In this document: positions 1-9,406 of the stretch, in pieces | Layout: every line of letters begins with the position of its first letter | How positions within the stretch are numbered: position 1 is the stretch's first letter | Assembly (NCBI RefSeq): GCF_000196015.1 | Contig: NC_007973.1 | Coordinates: 682,001-746,000, forward strand | DNA from: Cupriavidus metallidurans CH34 | Lineage (GTDB): Bacteria; Pseudomonadota; Gammaproteobacteria; Burkholderiales; Burkholderiaceae | DNA length: 64,000 bases | Direction: 5' to 3' | Made by a program: the position numbers and the translations under genes | The notes under the pieces: model-generated | The model's database searches: none | The model's input: only the letters and a program-made list of their open reading frames with translations | What the model was told of the DNA's origin: nothing

Positions 1-302
1 CCGAATGCCCGCGCTGGCGCTCCGGCGCGATCTCCCACCACCAGTGCCAACGGCGTGTTGCGGCGAATGTTGCCCGGCAGCGCATCCAGCGACGCGTTGA
101 TGGCCTCAAGCACGTCTCGGGAGGCACGTTGGCGCGCACGAACACGCCGTGTGGCTACCACGATGGCGGTACCTACCACCGCGATGACGAACGTCCCGAG
201 TAATAGGTTCCACGCAGGCTGCCAGGGAGAGCTGAACGCCAGCCAGGCTAGCGCGAGCGCGGCGATCCAGCCGAACAGGCCGCGGTAGGGGTAGCCGGTC
301 AC
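1..302 (-). CDS. T6SS-linked inner-membrane protein, N-terminal part
   Basis: The gene runs off the left edge; about 100 residues are visible from a GTG start at 302 (MTGYPYRGLFGW...). Two hydrophobic segments lie near residues 8-25 and 30-48, followed by a basic stretch and the sequence RRNTPLALVVGD, which sits where TssM-like proteins carry a P-loop but has no GxxGxGKT. It begins 10 bp after the tssL stop, so it is co-transcribed with tssB-C-K-L. Large OmpA-family proteins of this layout are known after tssL in Burkholderiaceae T6SS loci and could anchor the complex to peptidoglycan. That assignment is inference, because the diagnostic C-terminus is outside the window. Confidence 0.55.
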   Translation of the reverse strand, partial: MTGYPYRGLFGWIAALALAWLAFSSPWQPAWNLLLGTFVIAVVGTAIVVATRRVRARQRASRDVLEAINASLDALPGNIRRNTPLALVVGDRAGAPARAF

Positions 303-312
303 GACGTCCCTT

Positions 313-969
313 TTAGCTGGCCAGCCGGGCGATAGAGACGGCCAGCCATCGATCCAGCGCAAAATACACCAAACCAGCGCCGACAAGTGCAATGGCCACC
401 CAGGCCAGCGGCGACAGCGACAGGCCGCGCCATCCCCGCGCCTTGCCGGCAGTGACGATGACCGGCCCGGTGGCCTTCTGCACGCCTGCGCGCTGAAGGC
501 GTTCATCGATGGCATGCATTAGCGCCTCTCGGGCGGCGTTGCCCTCCAACGCAAACTTGCCTTGGAAGCCCAGGCCCAGTACCGCATGAAAGACAACCAG
601 CAGGGGAATGACCGGCTGCGCTTCCGCCAGCCTGCGTTCGATGCGCGCAATCAACTCTTCGCCCGCGTTATGGCTATGGAACTCTTGGACCTGCAATGGT
701 TCGCGCTCCCAGGCGCTACGCTCGTCGCCCGTGAGCCGACGCAATGCGTACTCATCCAGCAAGGCACACTGCGCATAGGCGGCATCCTCGACCACGGCCG
801 GGGCGTGGCCCGCGGCCAGGAACTCCTCCCGCAGGCGGGTCACCTGCTCGAGACACTTTTTCCGAAACATTGCGAAGGAGTCGTCAGGCGCAGCCTCATC
901 GGCTAGCTCTGTCACGGTGAGCGCGGTGTCGCGCAGGGCGAGGGGCAGAATGGTGGTAAGCGTTGTCAT
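313..969 (-). CDS. tssL: T6SS membrane-complex protein TssL (DotU/IcmH family)
   Basis: TssL is the cytoplasm-facing inner-membrane subunit that joins TssM and TssJ to form the T6SS trans-envelope complex and docks the baseplate. The 218-residue protein has the DotU pattern: a helical cytoplasmic domain with the conserved segments CALLDEYAL and EFHSHNAGEEL, VFHAVLGLGFQGKF near residue 130, and one C-terminal transmembrane helix (about 185-207) with a short periplasmic tail. It has no OmpA-like peptidoglycan-binding extension, so any such domain would come from another protein. Its ATG overlaps the end of tssK by 4 bp, which implies translational coupling within the tssBCKL arm. Confidence 0.93.
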   Translation of the reverse strand: MTTLTTILPLALRDTALTVTELADEAAPDDSFAMFRKKCLEQVTRLREEFLAAGHAPAVVEDAAYAQCALLDEYALRRLTGDERSAWEREPLQVQEFHSHNAGEELIARIERRLAEAQPVIPLLVVFHAVLGLGFQGKFALEGNAAREALMHAIDERLQRAGVQKATGPVIVTAGKARGWRGLSLSPLAWVAIALVGAGLVYFALDRWLAVSIARLAS

Positions 970-2244
970 GCTGGCAATACCGCAAAGAGCTCAAGGGAGA
1001 CGTCTGGTACCGAGGCAGGGACATAGAACTGGCAGGCCCGCGCAGCCAGCATGCGTTGGAATGCTGGATGGCCACTGTCGAGCGCGAAATACTGGTTCTC
1101 GATCCGAACCGGAATGGCCGCGGGCAGACGTGACATGGTTCGCAACGGAATTCCCGGCAAGGCTGAATTGAGGATTTGTTCGACCTCGTCGGGCGCCCCC
1201 GCCTTGCACAGACGGGGCAGTTGCTCGATCAGCATCTGGGCGGGCAGTCCCGCCTGGACCGACAGGTAGTATTCGGCGCCTTCGACAAGCCGCTCGTCGA
1301 GGATCTTGCCCATCCAGACCGTGGGCCGGATTTGCTCGAGCGCCACGGGAACGACCCGCGACGGAATTACCGTATCCAGCAGCGTACGGATCAGCGATTC
1401 CAGTTCCGCGAACATTGGTTCGGGCGTCTGGTGGTCATAGGCCGGGATGGCCTGCAGCGTTTCTGTGGTGGAGAAGGTCAGGAGCGACCCGGCCAGACGG
1501 GAGAGAACAGCATAGAGCCGTTCCGGATGCTGCTGCGGTGCTGCGCACAGGCGGGCCAACTCCGGCCAGGTTCCGTTCACGCTGTGCAATAGCCAAAAGA
1601 GCGCGACGTCGGCGACTGCAAAATCGGCAATCTGGTCGGAACGCTCACGCCTGCGCACAGCAAGGCTCGCGCTCTTGGCAGCCAGGATTTCCGAGAGTCG
1701 GCGCATGCGCTCGGTGAGCCGGTCGTTCGCTGACAGGAAGAGGCACGGTGGCACGAACACCGGATCGAGTTCGAATCGCCCTTGCGGCGTGCGCATCAGC
1801 CGGGCGATCGGGCAGGTCACGTAGTCGCCGTGTGTCTCGAATTCGAAGAGCAGGGCCAGTGCGTGCAGTTCGACACTTATCTCTTCCTTGCCTTCCCCAT
1901 GCGCAGTTGCCGCCTTGCGTATCGATCAGAGGCAGGCCAATCAGCACCACGACGCTGTCGACGTTGGACGGCACGTCGGCGAGATCGCGTGCGGGTGGGG
2001 TATGGTCCGCAGTGTCTGTGTCGATCACCGTGCCATCTGGCAGGCGGATCGCCAGCGCATTGACCATCAATCGATGGATGGACAGCGCCTGCGAATCGAT
2101 CCCCACCCGCACCGTACCCCACGGCTCGGGGCTGGCGATGCGCGCAGTGTGCTCGTTGGTGTGCTGTTCCCACAGCGCTTGCTGCTGGAAATGCTGCGGG
2201 GTCATGAAAATGCCCTGCGTCCACAGCGGTCTTGTTATCTTCAT
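966..2244 (-). pseudogene. tssK: T6SS baseplate subunit TssK, frameshifted with an internal deletion
   Basis: TssK links the baseplate wedge to the TssLM membrane complex and is essential for assembly. The N-terminal half starts at ATG 2244 (MKITRPLWTQGIFMTPQHF) and reads to LPLIDTQGGNCA near 1890. The family then continues in a different frame as EEISVELHALALLFEFE and TCPIARLMRTPQGRFELD to a stop at 966. In the known TssK family (for example enteroaggregative E. coli) about 28 residues, including a PRRW-type motif, separate GGN from the equivalent of EISVE; here only about 8 can be read through. A deletion near 60 bp plus a frame change therefore disrupts the gene. No single frame spans the region: frame 1 runs into non-TssK sequence and the downstream frame has a TGA just upstream. 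An assembly error is possible. Confidence 0.85.
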
Positions 2245-2361
2245 CGTGATCGGTTCATCGTGATCGGCTGGTACGCGGAAACAACCCTTTTCGCTTGGGA
2301 GACGCCGCACGGTGATTCATAGCTACCGTGCGGCAAGACCTACGACATGTCTGCGATCTGT

Positions 2362-3939
2362 CTAAATCGCCGTCGAAGCCGACAGCAGTCGATCAGTTTT
2401 CGCCTTGGGCATCTGCGAGACCAGCGACAGATTGATGTCCATCCCTTCGATCTGAAAGTGCGGCACGATGAAGAGCTTGACGCGGAAGAAGCCCGGGTTG
2501 TCTTCGATGTCCTCGACGATTACCTTGGCTTCGCGCAGCGGGTGCGAGGCCTGAAGTTCATCACCCGGATCTGTCATCTCGGTGACGAGCGTCTTGATCC
2601 AGGTGTTCAGCTCCAACTCCAGCACGCGCCGATCCTTGGTGGTACCGATGTTCTCGCGCTGAATCAGCTTCAGGTAGTGGGCGATGCGTGACAGCAGGAA
2701 AATGTACGGCAGGCGTGCATTGACGCGGCTATTGGCCGTGGCCTCCTTGGTGTCGTAGAGCGCTGGCTTCTGGGCCGAGTGGGCCGAGAAGAAGCACGCG
2801 AAGTCGTGGTTCTTGTAGTACGACAGCGGGATGAAGCCGAGATTGGCAAACTCGAACTCGCGCGTCTCCGGGATCAGCACCTCGGTCGGGATCTTGGCCT
2901 GGTTGCCGGTGCCCAGGTCATACAGGTGGATCGGCAGATCCTCGACGAGACCACCGGCCTGCGGGCCACGGATCTGCACGCACCAGCCGTTCTTGATGAA
3001 GCTCTGCACCATGTTCACGGCAAAGGCGAACGAGGCGTTGCCCCACAGATAGCGGCTGTGATCCGGCCCCTTGACGGCTTCGGTGTAGTTGAAGGCGCGT
3101 ACCGGTACCGTATCCGGGCCATAGGGCAAGCGCGCGAGGAAGCGCGGTAGGGTCAGGCCGATATAGCGGGCGTCATCCGAATCGCGGAAGCTCTTCCACT
3201 TCAGATACTCGGCGCGATCGAAGTAATTGCCGATATCGCGGATGCTGGCTACCTCGTCCATCGAGTCCTTGCCAAAGAACTTTGGCGACACCGAGCCGAT
3301 AAACGGCATATGGGCGGCGGCGGACACCTTGGAGATATTGCGCAGCAAGACAATATCCTGCTGGCTGCGGTCGAACTCGTAGTTGGAGATGATCGAGCCG
3401 ACGGGTTCACCGCCCGGTGTGTCGTACTCCTGAATGTAGGTGTGCAGGTACAACCCGCTCTGGATGAGCTCTGGGGTGTCCTCGAAATCCTGGCGCAGCG
3501 CGTCCTTGGACACATCCAGCACTTCGATCTTGACGTTCTTGCGGAAGTCCGTCCGGTCAACCAGGAACTTCAGGCCACGCCACGCTGATTCGATCTGCTG
3601 GAACGTCTCATGGTGCATGATCGCGTCCAGCTGCTGGCTGATCTGCTGGTCCAGATGCGCGATATGGAAGTCGAGCAGGCTCTTGTCGAGACGATCGACC
3701 TGTTGCGATGAGTCCTGGATCATTTTCAGGAACACGGTCATCGCCTGGGCGACACGCTCATCCAGCGACGATTCGGATAGTGCATCGGCGCTCTGGAACG
3801 ACTCCATCGGGCGCGTCGCCTTGACCGGGGTCAGGTTGATTTTCTCGCACAGGGACTCGTAGACGCTCTTGCCCGGCGCGTCCAGGACGACGGTGTCGGT
3901 TTCGCTGTTGGCGCGGGGGGACATTTCATGCTGGGCCAT
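2362..3939 (-). CDS. tssC: T6SS contractile sheath large subunit TssC (VipB)
   Basis: TssC assembles with TssB into the cytoplasmic contractile sheath that drives the Hcp tube. The 525-residue protein carries family blocks such as ESAWRGLKFLVD, GSIISNYEFD, AAAHMPFIGSVSP and, near the C-terminus, FFRVKLFIVPHFQIEGMDI. I chose ATG 3939 (MAQHEMSP) because a GAGGA motif is spaced about 9 nt from it; a TTG three codons upstream is possible but badly spaced. The gene is 25 bp from tssB and about 117 bp from tssK. Length and motifs look intact. Confidence 0.96.
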   Translation of the reverse strand: MAQHEMSPRANSETDTVVLDAPGKSVYESLCEKINLTPVKATRPMESFQSADALSESSLDERVAQAMTVFLKMIQDSSQQVDRLDKSLLDFHIAHLDQQISQQLDAIMHHETFQQIESAWRGLKFLVDRTDFRKNVKIEVLDVSKDALRQDFEDTPELIQSGLYLHTYIQEYDTPGGEPVGSIISNYEFDRSQQDIVLLRNISKVSAAAHMPFIGSVSPKFFGKDSMDEVASIRDIGNYFDRAEYLKWKSFRDSDDARYIGLTLPRFLARLPYGPDTVPVRAFNYTEAVKGPDHSRYLWGNASFAFAVNMVQSFIKNGWCVQIRGPQAGGLVEDLPIHLYDLGTGNQAKIPTEVLIPETREFEFANLGFIPLSYYKNHDFACFFSAHSAQKPALYDTKEATANSRVNARLPYIFLLSRIAHYLKLIQRENIGTTKDRRVLELELNTWIKTLVTEMTDPGDELQASHPLREAKVIVEDIEDNPGFFRVKLFIVPHFQIEGMDINLSLVSQMPKAKTDRLLSASTAI

Positions 3940-3964
3940 GGGGCTCAATCCTCAAGAAGTCGGG

Positions 3965-4480
3965 TTACTGGGCAGACTGGGAGGCCGGTGCAGCCTCGCT
4001 GATCTTCTGCAGATCGGCCCGCAGGCGCTCGGACAGACCAGGGTCCTTAAGGATCTTTTCGAGCTCGCGACGAAACATGGCGTTGTCGAGCAGATTCGAC
4101 TTGAGGTCGCGCAGCAGGTTGCGTGCGGCCATCAGGGCCCGCAGCTCGGGCACGCGGCTCGCGACCACTTCCGGCTTGAAGTCATCCATGGACTTGAAGT
4201 CGAGATCGACCGGCAGCTCCGATCCATCCCGTGCGAGGGTGCTCTCGACCGCGATCCGAGCCTTCGGGTTGAAGTCGGCGAGGACGGAATTGAAGTTGTT
4301 CTTGTTGATCGACACCTTCTCGCGCTCAGCGAGGGCTCGTGTTTCCTGGCCGTTGCTGTAGTCGCCCATCACCAGCAGCTTCAGGGGTAGCTCGACTTTC
4401 TTCTGCGCGCCGCCCGTATGCAGGTCGAGCTTGATGTTGACCCGTGCCTTGGGCACTTCATTCTGAAAACTTTCGGCCAT
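3965..4480 (-). CDS. tssB: T6SS contractile sheath small subunit TssB (VipA)
   Basis: The small sheath subunit pairs with TssC. The 171-residue product shows the TssB pattern: VPKARVNIKLDLHTGGAQ at the N-terminus, VELPLKLLVMGDYS, the segment NFNSVLADFNPK and a helical C-terminal part with RVPELRALMAARNLL. ATG 4480 (MAESFQNE) follows an AGGA motif; an upstream TTG two codons earlier is less likely. It is the first gene of the minus arm and is divergent from vgrG. Confidence 0.95.
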   Translation of the reverse strand: MAESFQNEVPKARVNIKLDLHTGGAQKKVELPLKLLVMGDYSNGQETRALAEREKVSINKNNFNSVLADFNPKARIAVESTLARDGSELPVDLDFKSMDDFKPEVVASRVPELRALMAARNLLRDLKSNLLDNAMFRRELEKILKDPGLSERLRADLQKISEAAPASQSAQ

Positions 4481-4769
4481 ATGCAATCCTGTTTAATTCG
4501 CAAAAACTCGCAATTAAGCGATCTTTAACTCTGAAGGTTGGTGCAACCAGGGAATGACGATCCGGCGGGCAGGGTAGTGGAATCCAGTCGGCAGGGAAAT
4601 CGCATTTATCCGGTTTTGCACTGGACCTTGCTTTGCGCTCAACTGAGGCTGGAATCGCATTCCCGGTACCGCAATTTGTCGGTAGCGTTCGATGCGCGGG
4701 AGCGCACATCGGCGCTAGATGTTGGCTCCTTGCAGTTGGTTCGATCACGCTGACAACGGAGCAGGAAGC
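4481..4769. promoter_or_regulatory. Divergent promoter region between tssB and vgrG
   Basis: This 289-bp gap must carry the promoters of both T6SS arms. It is locally AT-richer near the tssB start. A sigma-54-like pattern for vgrG lies at about 4622-4636: GG and GC are separated by exactly 10 nt, with TGG at -24 and TTTGC at -12, but the rest of the -24 box (ACC rather than CAC) is a poor match. No sigma-54-like site was found for tssB. A small inverted repeat GGTTG/CAACC lies around 4538-4550. The role as a promoter region follows from gene layout; the specific sites are weak. Confidence 0.4.
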
Positions 4770-7439
4770 ATGGCGGGTGAGTTGGATGGACTGAAGGCGT
4801 ACGGAGCGGAGGCGCTGCGTAATGCGGTGGCCGTGACGGTTACCGGGCGGCAGGCGTACTTCCTCGAGGTGCCAGGGTCCGCCAGCGCCGCTGGGTTGTC
4901 AGTGGTGTCTTTCGAGGCAGTGGAGCGCCTGGGCGAGCCCTATGAAGTCCGGGTACGCCTGACACATCCGCTGGAGTTGGGCCGGGCTGAGTACCTGAAC
5001 CGGGACGCCACCTTCGTCATCGATGCGGGCGAGGACAGTGAGCCGCGCAAGTTCGCGGGCTGGGTTTCAGGGTTCTCGAAGACCCGCCAGACCCGTGACT
5101 TCTGCGCGTACGAGATGGTCGTGGTGCCGCAGGTCGCGCGGCTGAGGCTGACGAAGCGCAGCCGCATTTACCAGCAGAAGACTGCCCCACAGATTATCGA
5201 GGCCATCCTGCGTGGCCATGAGTTGAAGGGGCATCAGTTCGCTTTCAAGACCCGGCGCACCTATCCGCAGCTCGCCTTTCGCATGCAGTACGAGATGTCC
5301 GATTGGGACTACATCCGGCTGCTGATGGAACAGGAAGGGTTGTACTGCTATTTCACGCCGGGCAAGTTCGGCGAGATGGTGGTGTTCGGGGACGACATCG
5401 ATCACTACATCTACCAGCCCGAGCTGCGTGTGCCCTACCGCGAAACAGCAGGCCTTGAGTCGGGCCTGGAAGCGGTCTACGAAATCCAGACGCACGCAAT
5501 AACGGTGCCGGCGTCGGTCAAGGTGGCGGACTACAACTCGGCTGATTCGTGGGAACGAAAAGTGGCCGAGGCCAACATCGCCTACAAGGACAAGACGACC
5601 TACGGCCAGCCCTACGTCTACGGCACGCATCACCTGGACCAGGCCGGCGCGAAATGGCAAGCGCAACTGCGGCACGAAGCGGCTATCGCTTGGCAGCTGA
5701 CCTACGCGGGTCAAAGTAACGTGCTGGCATTGCGTCCGGCGCGCATTTTGCGCATCGACACGACCTTGCCGGACGCGCCCAATGGGCAGGTCATCACTGA
5801 AGTCATCCACACCGGCGCCCGCGATCAAGCGTACCGCAATACCTACAAGGCCATTCCTTGCGACCGGCGCTTCCGCCTGCCGATGGACGAGTCAAAATGG
5901 CCGCGCATTGCCGGAGCGCTCAGTGGCCGGATCACGTCGCCAGGCCAGTACAAGTATGCGTACCTGACGCAGGACGGGCACTACATCGTCCGGTTCGACT
6001 TCGACTTTGACGAGTGGCCCAAGGGCGGCGAGAGCGTGCCGCTGCGCCTCGCCAAGCCGTTTGCCGGGGCATTGCAGACAGGATTTCACTTTCCGCTGAT
6101 TGACGGTACCGAGGTGGCGATTGCCTTCCATGACGGGAATCCCAACAAGCCCTTTATTAGTGCCGCATTACACGCAAGCCTGCAGCCCGATCACATCACC
6201 AATCAGGACCGGTGGATGTCACGCAACGTCTTCCGCACGCAGGCCAATAACAAGCTGCGCTTCGAGGATTGGCAGGGGCAGGAGAGCGTCAAGCTATCCA
6301 CGGAGTACGGTGGCAAGACCCAGTTGAACCTCGGCTACTTGGTCGATCACAAGAAGAAAAAGCGTGGGGAAGGGTTCGAGTTGCGAACCTCAGGTTGGGG
6401 CGCGATCCGGGGTGGCAAGGGGCTGTTCCTGTCGGCGGATGATCAGCCGGGCGCGAACGGGCAGCACCTGGACATGCAGTCTGCATTGTGGTTGCTGGAG
6501 CAGGCGCTGCAGCAAAGTGAAGCGTTGGCGGACACTGCCAAGGCAGCCCAGGCGATGGCGGCGGACTGCGAGCGGCAGAAGACACTGCTCAATGCCTCGC
6601 TGAAGCAACTGAAAGCGGCAAGCCTGCTTGCAAGTGCGCCCGCTGGCATGGCGCTGGTGTCCGGTACAGACCTGCAACTCAGTGCTGCCAACAACATGAT
6701 CGCGACGGCAGGCGGCAATGCCGACATCAGCGTTCTGCGTCAATTTGCGGTGGCCGCAGGCAATGGGATATCTCTTTTTGTGCAGAAGCTCGGGATAAAG
6801 CTCTTTGCGGCCAAAGGCAAGGTCGAAATCCAGGCGCAGAGCGACGAGTTGAACCTGACGGCGCTGAAGGACCTGAAAGTCATCAGTGTCGATGGCAAGC
6901 TGATTCTTTCGGCCAAGACAGAAGTATGGATTGGCGTAGGGGGCTCCTACATTCGCATCACGCCGGAGCGCATCGAGAACGGTACGCCGGGCGATATCTA
7001 CGAGAAGTGCGCAGCGTGGGATAAGAAAGGCGCGGCATCCATGCAGGTTTCGACGGCGCTCAACAGCGGGCTACCAAAGCAGCTTCTGATGCTCAATACC
7101 GCAGCCTCACCGGCGTCCAGCAATACGCTGCCGGCCGGGATGCCGTACAAGCTGCTGGCGGGGGGCGCGGTGGTCAAGCAAGGCGTGATGGATGGAACTG
7201 GCTTCATCCCCGTGGATCACCTGCCCACCACTCAGGCGTACCAACTGGAGCTTGCCAACGGTGCCAAGTACACGTTGCCGGTTGCGGACGATTATCGGGG
7301 CGATGCCGCGAACGGCGAGCTGGCGAATCAAGGCATTCATTTTCACGAGGCCGCGCACGGCAGCGACGGTGCTGCAGCTGACCGGGCAGCCCATCGGCGG
7401 GCTTACCACGAGACGTTCAATCCGGAATCGGAAGCATGA
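4770..7439 (+). CDS. vgrG: T6SS spike protein VgrG (TssI)
   Basis: VgrG forms the trimeric spike on the Hcp tube and carries effectors. The 889-residue protein has the phage-spike fold regions: a gp27-like N-terminal half (for example FRMQYEMSDWDYIRLLMEQEGLY near residue 185, written in family order), a gp5-like OB region around 400-470 (SVPLRLAKPFAG, GTEVAIAFHDGNPNKP), and a DUF2345-type beta-helical extension from about 540 (KGLFLSADDQPG through LKVISVDGKLIL). ATG 4770 is preceded by GGAGCAGG at a good distance; an upstream ATG at 4719 lacks this. Its stop overlaps the effector start by 4 bp, so the lipase downstream is probably its cargo. Confidence 0.95.
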   Translation: MAGELDGLKAYGAEALRNAVAVTVTGRQAYFLEVPGSASAAGLSVVSFEAVERLGEPYEVRVRLTHPLELGRAEYLNRDATFVIDAGEDSEPRKFAGWVSGFSKTRQTRDFCAYEMVVVPQVARLRLTKRSRIYQQKTAPQIIEAILRGHELKGHQFAFKTRRTYPQLAFRMQYEMSDWDYIRLLMEQEGLYCYFTPGKFGEMVVFGDDIDHYIYQPELRVPYRETAGLESGLEAVYEIQTHAITVPASVKVADYNSADSWERKVAEANIAYKDKTTYGQPYVYGTHHLDQAGAKWQAQLRHEAAIAWQLTYAGQSNVLALRPARILRIDTTLPDAPNGQVITEVIHTGARDQAYRNTYKAIPCDRRFRLPMDESKWPRIAGALSGRITSPGQYKYAYLTQDGHYIVRFDFDFDEWPKGGESVPLRLAKPFAGALQTGFHFPLIDGTEVAIAFHDGNPNKPFISAALHASLQPDHITNQDRWMSRNVFRTQANNKLRFEDWQGQESVKLSTEYGGKTQLNLGYLVDHKKKKRGEGFELRTSGWGAIRGGKGLFLSADDQPGANGQHLDMQSALWLLEQALQQSEALADTAKAAQAMAADCERQKTLLNASLKQLKAASLLASAPAGMALVSGTDLQLSAANNMIATAGGNADISVLRQFAVAAGNGISLFVQKLGIKLFAAKGKVEIQAQSDELNLTALKDLKVISVDGKLILSAKTEVWIGVGGSYIRITPERIENGTPGDIYEKCAAWDKKGAASMQVSTALNSGLPKQLLMLNTAASPASSNTLPAGMPYKLLAGGAVVKQGVMDGTGFIPVDHLPTTQAYQLELANGAKYTLPVADDYRGDAANGELANQGIHFHEAAHGSDGAAADRAAHRRAYHETFNPESEA

Positions 7440-9403
7440 CACAACCCTTCATTACCGTACCTATTGCCTTGTCATGCACGCGCAGTGCAACGATCACCCT
7501 GCCGTGGTTCGTCCAGTGCACCGAGTACAACCCAGCGCCCGCCACCTTCAAGCCGCTGGTGAACGGCGAGACGGCATTTCGTGACATTTACGACGCGATT
7601 TTCCTTGCCGTGAAAAGCGTGGACATCATCTGCTGGGGTTTCCAGCCGTCCATGTTCTTCAAGCGTGGCGCAGGCGGACAGGGAACAAAATGCATTGGCG
7701 AATTGCTGGAGGACGTAGGCAAGCGCGGCGTTAAGGTGCGCTTGCTGTGTTGGGGTGGGCAGGTGCTTGGCCTACCGGAAATCAACAACAGATTCGGCCC
7801 CGAGCCAAACATGCCACACCGGCCCGCCGCTCACATGAGGCCAAGACCGCACCCGAGCAGGCATGCCGAGGACTTCGATCGCTGGTGGTACTGGTCGGTC
7901 GCGCAGAAAGATCCGAGAAGGCTGACGTTTCGCAATGTGGTCATGGACCCATCGGTCATTGCCAGACACATCCCCTCGGTCTGGCAATTGGCGGCGCTGA
8001 AGAATGTCGAGTTCATGACGCGGGACTTCGATTTGCCGAGCCGGCTGGAGATTGCCTTCAGGACCAGCCTGTTCGGTGCGGACAAGCAGCGCGGCGCGGG
8101 CAACAAGGCTGCCGGAGGGGCGGCCATGGGCCTTGCCGCGCCGACGCATCACCAGAAAATGGTGTTGGTCGATTACGAGGTCCCGAACAAGGCGGTTGGA
8201 TACGTGATGGGACACAACATGCTGGACCCGTACTGGGACACCGATGACCACAGTGCGGCCAAGATGCCGTGGGGGTATCTTGGTCGCAATGGCGCGACAC
8301 CGAGGCACGACATCTCAAGCCGGGTGACCGGCCCAATTCTCCAATACCTCAACGACAATTTTTGCGAAGCGTGGGATCGGGAAACTGGCGCCGGTCTGGG
8401 TAAGGCGCGCAAGCCAGCCGCAGCCGGTCTCAGAATGCTACCGTCGCTAGGCGACAAGGTGATGGCCCAGGTGCTGCGCACACACTCTCAGAACGGCAAG
8501 CAGGACATCGAAGAAATGTATCTCCAGGCGGTGAACAATGCGACGCAGTTCATCTATATCGAGAATCAGTACTTTCGGTTCAAGCCCCTGGCGGACAAGA
8601 TCAATGAAGCGGTAAAGAAGCAAATCCAGTGGGGGCGCGACCCCGGTCAACACGGGGCCATCCATCTCTTTGTGATCACGAACTCCAGCGACGAGGGTAT
8701 GGGCGATGGGACGGTCAACACCTACCGCATGCTCAACGCGCTGGGACGGGCCGAAGTCATTCCGGGCGTGGCGAAGCTGGAGCAGGAAGATGTTCGCCAG
8801 GCCGATCTGCAGCGCCAGTATGACGCGGCCAGAGCACAAGCGAGGGAAGCCCAGGGAGCGGTTGCCAGGGTGTATCAGTTCACCCATCTCGGCGATGCAT
8901 ATGTGCAGAAGTTGCTGGCTCGAGCCGAAGAGAAGCTTCAGCAGGCCCGCGCGAAACAAGCGGAGGTAAAGGCGCAGATGAAGGCGCCACCCAATGCTGT
9001 CCTGCCTGCACCGATTGACGGCTTGAAGGTCCACATCTGCACCCTCGTAGCACCCGACTCGCCGCCGGACAAGTGGCAGGACGTGTATATCCACGCCAAG
9101 CTGATGATCGTGGACGATGTCTTCATGACGCTGGGATCGGCCAATATCAACACGCGCAGCATGGAGGGCGACAGCGAACTGAACATCTGCCATGAGAACG
9201 AGGCAGTGACGCGGCCATTGCGCCGGAAACTTTGGCATGACCATACGAAGGGGATGGGCGATCACGATGATCCGGCGGAAGCATTCAAGCAGTGGGGGAA
9301 GATCATCAGACGGAATGCAGATAATCGGAACAATGGGAACGCCCCAGAATCGTCGCTGATTGAGTTCAGCCGCAAAGATCCGAAGCGGACCTACAAGGAC
9401 TGA
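7436..9403 (+). CDS. tle5: Phospholipase D-family T6SS lipase effector (Tle5-like)
   Basis: The 655-residue protein carries two HxKx4D catalytic motifs, HHQKMVLVD near residue 239 and HAKLMIVDD near 552, each with the downstream GS/GH-N context (GHNMLDPYW; GSANINTRSMEGDSE) of the phospholipase D superfamily. Tle5 effectors such as PldA/PldB hydrolyse phospholipids in the periplasm of target cells. A helical, charged insert (about residues 440-520) lies between the catalytic halves. No signal peptide is seen, consistent with T6SS delivery. It overlaps vgrG (ATGA) and is followed 3 bp later by its putative immunity gene. Both active-site motifs are intact, so the enzyme should be functional. 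Confidence 0.9.
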   Translation: MTQPFITVPIALSCTRSATITLPWFVQCTEYNPAPATFKPLVNGETAFRDIYDAIFLAVKSVDIICWGFQPSMFFKRGAGGQGTKCIGELLEDVGKRGVKVRLLCWGGQVLGLPEINNRFGPEPNMPHRPAAHMRPRPHPSRHAEDFDRWWYWSVAQKDPRRLTFRNVVMDPSVIARHIPSVWQLAALKNVEFMTRDFDLPSRLEIAFRTSLFGADKQRGAGNKAAGGAAMGLAAPTHHQKMVLVDYEVPNKAVGYVMGHNMLDPYWDTDDHSAAKMPWGYLGRNGATPRHDISSRVTGPILQYLNDNFCEAWDRETGAGLGKARKPAAAGLRMLPSLGDKVMAQVLRTHSQNGKQDIEEMYLQAVNNATQFIYIENQYFRFKPLADKINEAVKKQIQWGRDPGQHGAIHLFVITNSSDEGMGDGTVNTYRMLNALGRAEVIPGVAKLEQEDVRQADLQRQYDAARAQAREAQGAVARVYQFTHLGDAYVQKLLARAEEKLQQARAKQAEVKAQMKAPPNAVLPAPIDGLKVHICTLVAPDSPPDKWQDVYIHAKLMIVDDVFMTLGSANINTRSMEGDSELNICHENEAVTRPLRRKLWHDHTKGMGDHDDPAEAFKQWGKIIRRNADNRNNGNAPESSLIEFSRKDPKRTYKD

Positions 9404-9406
9404 CCG

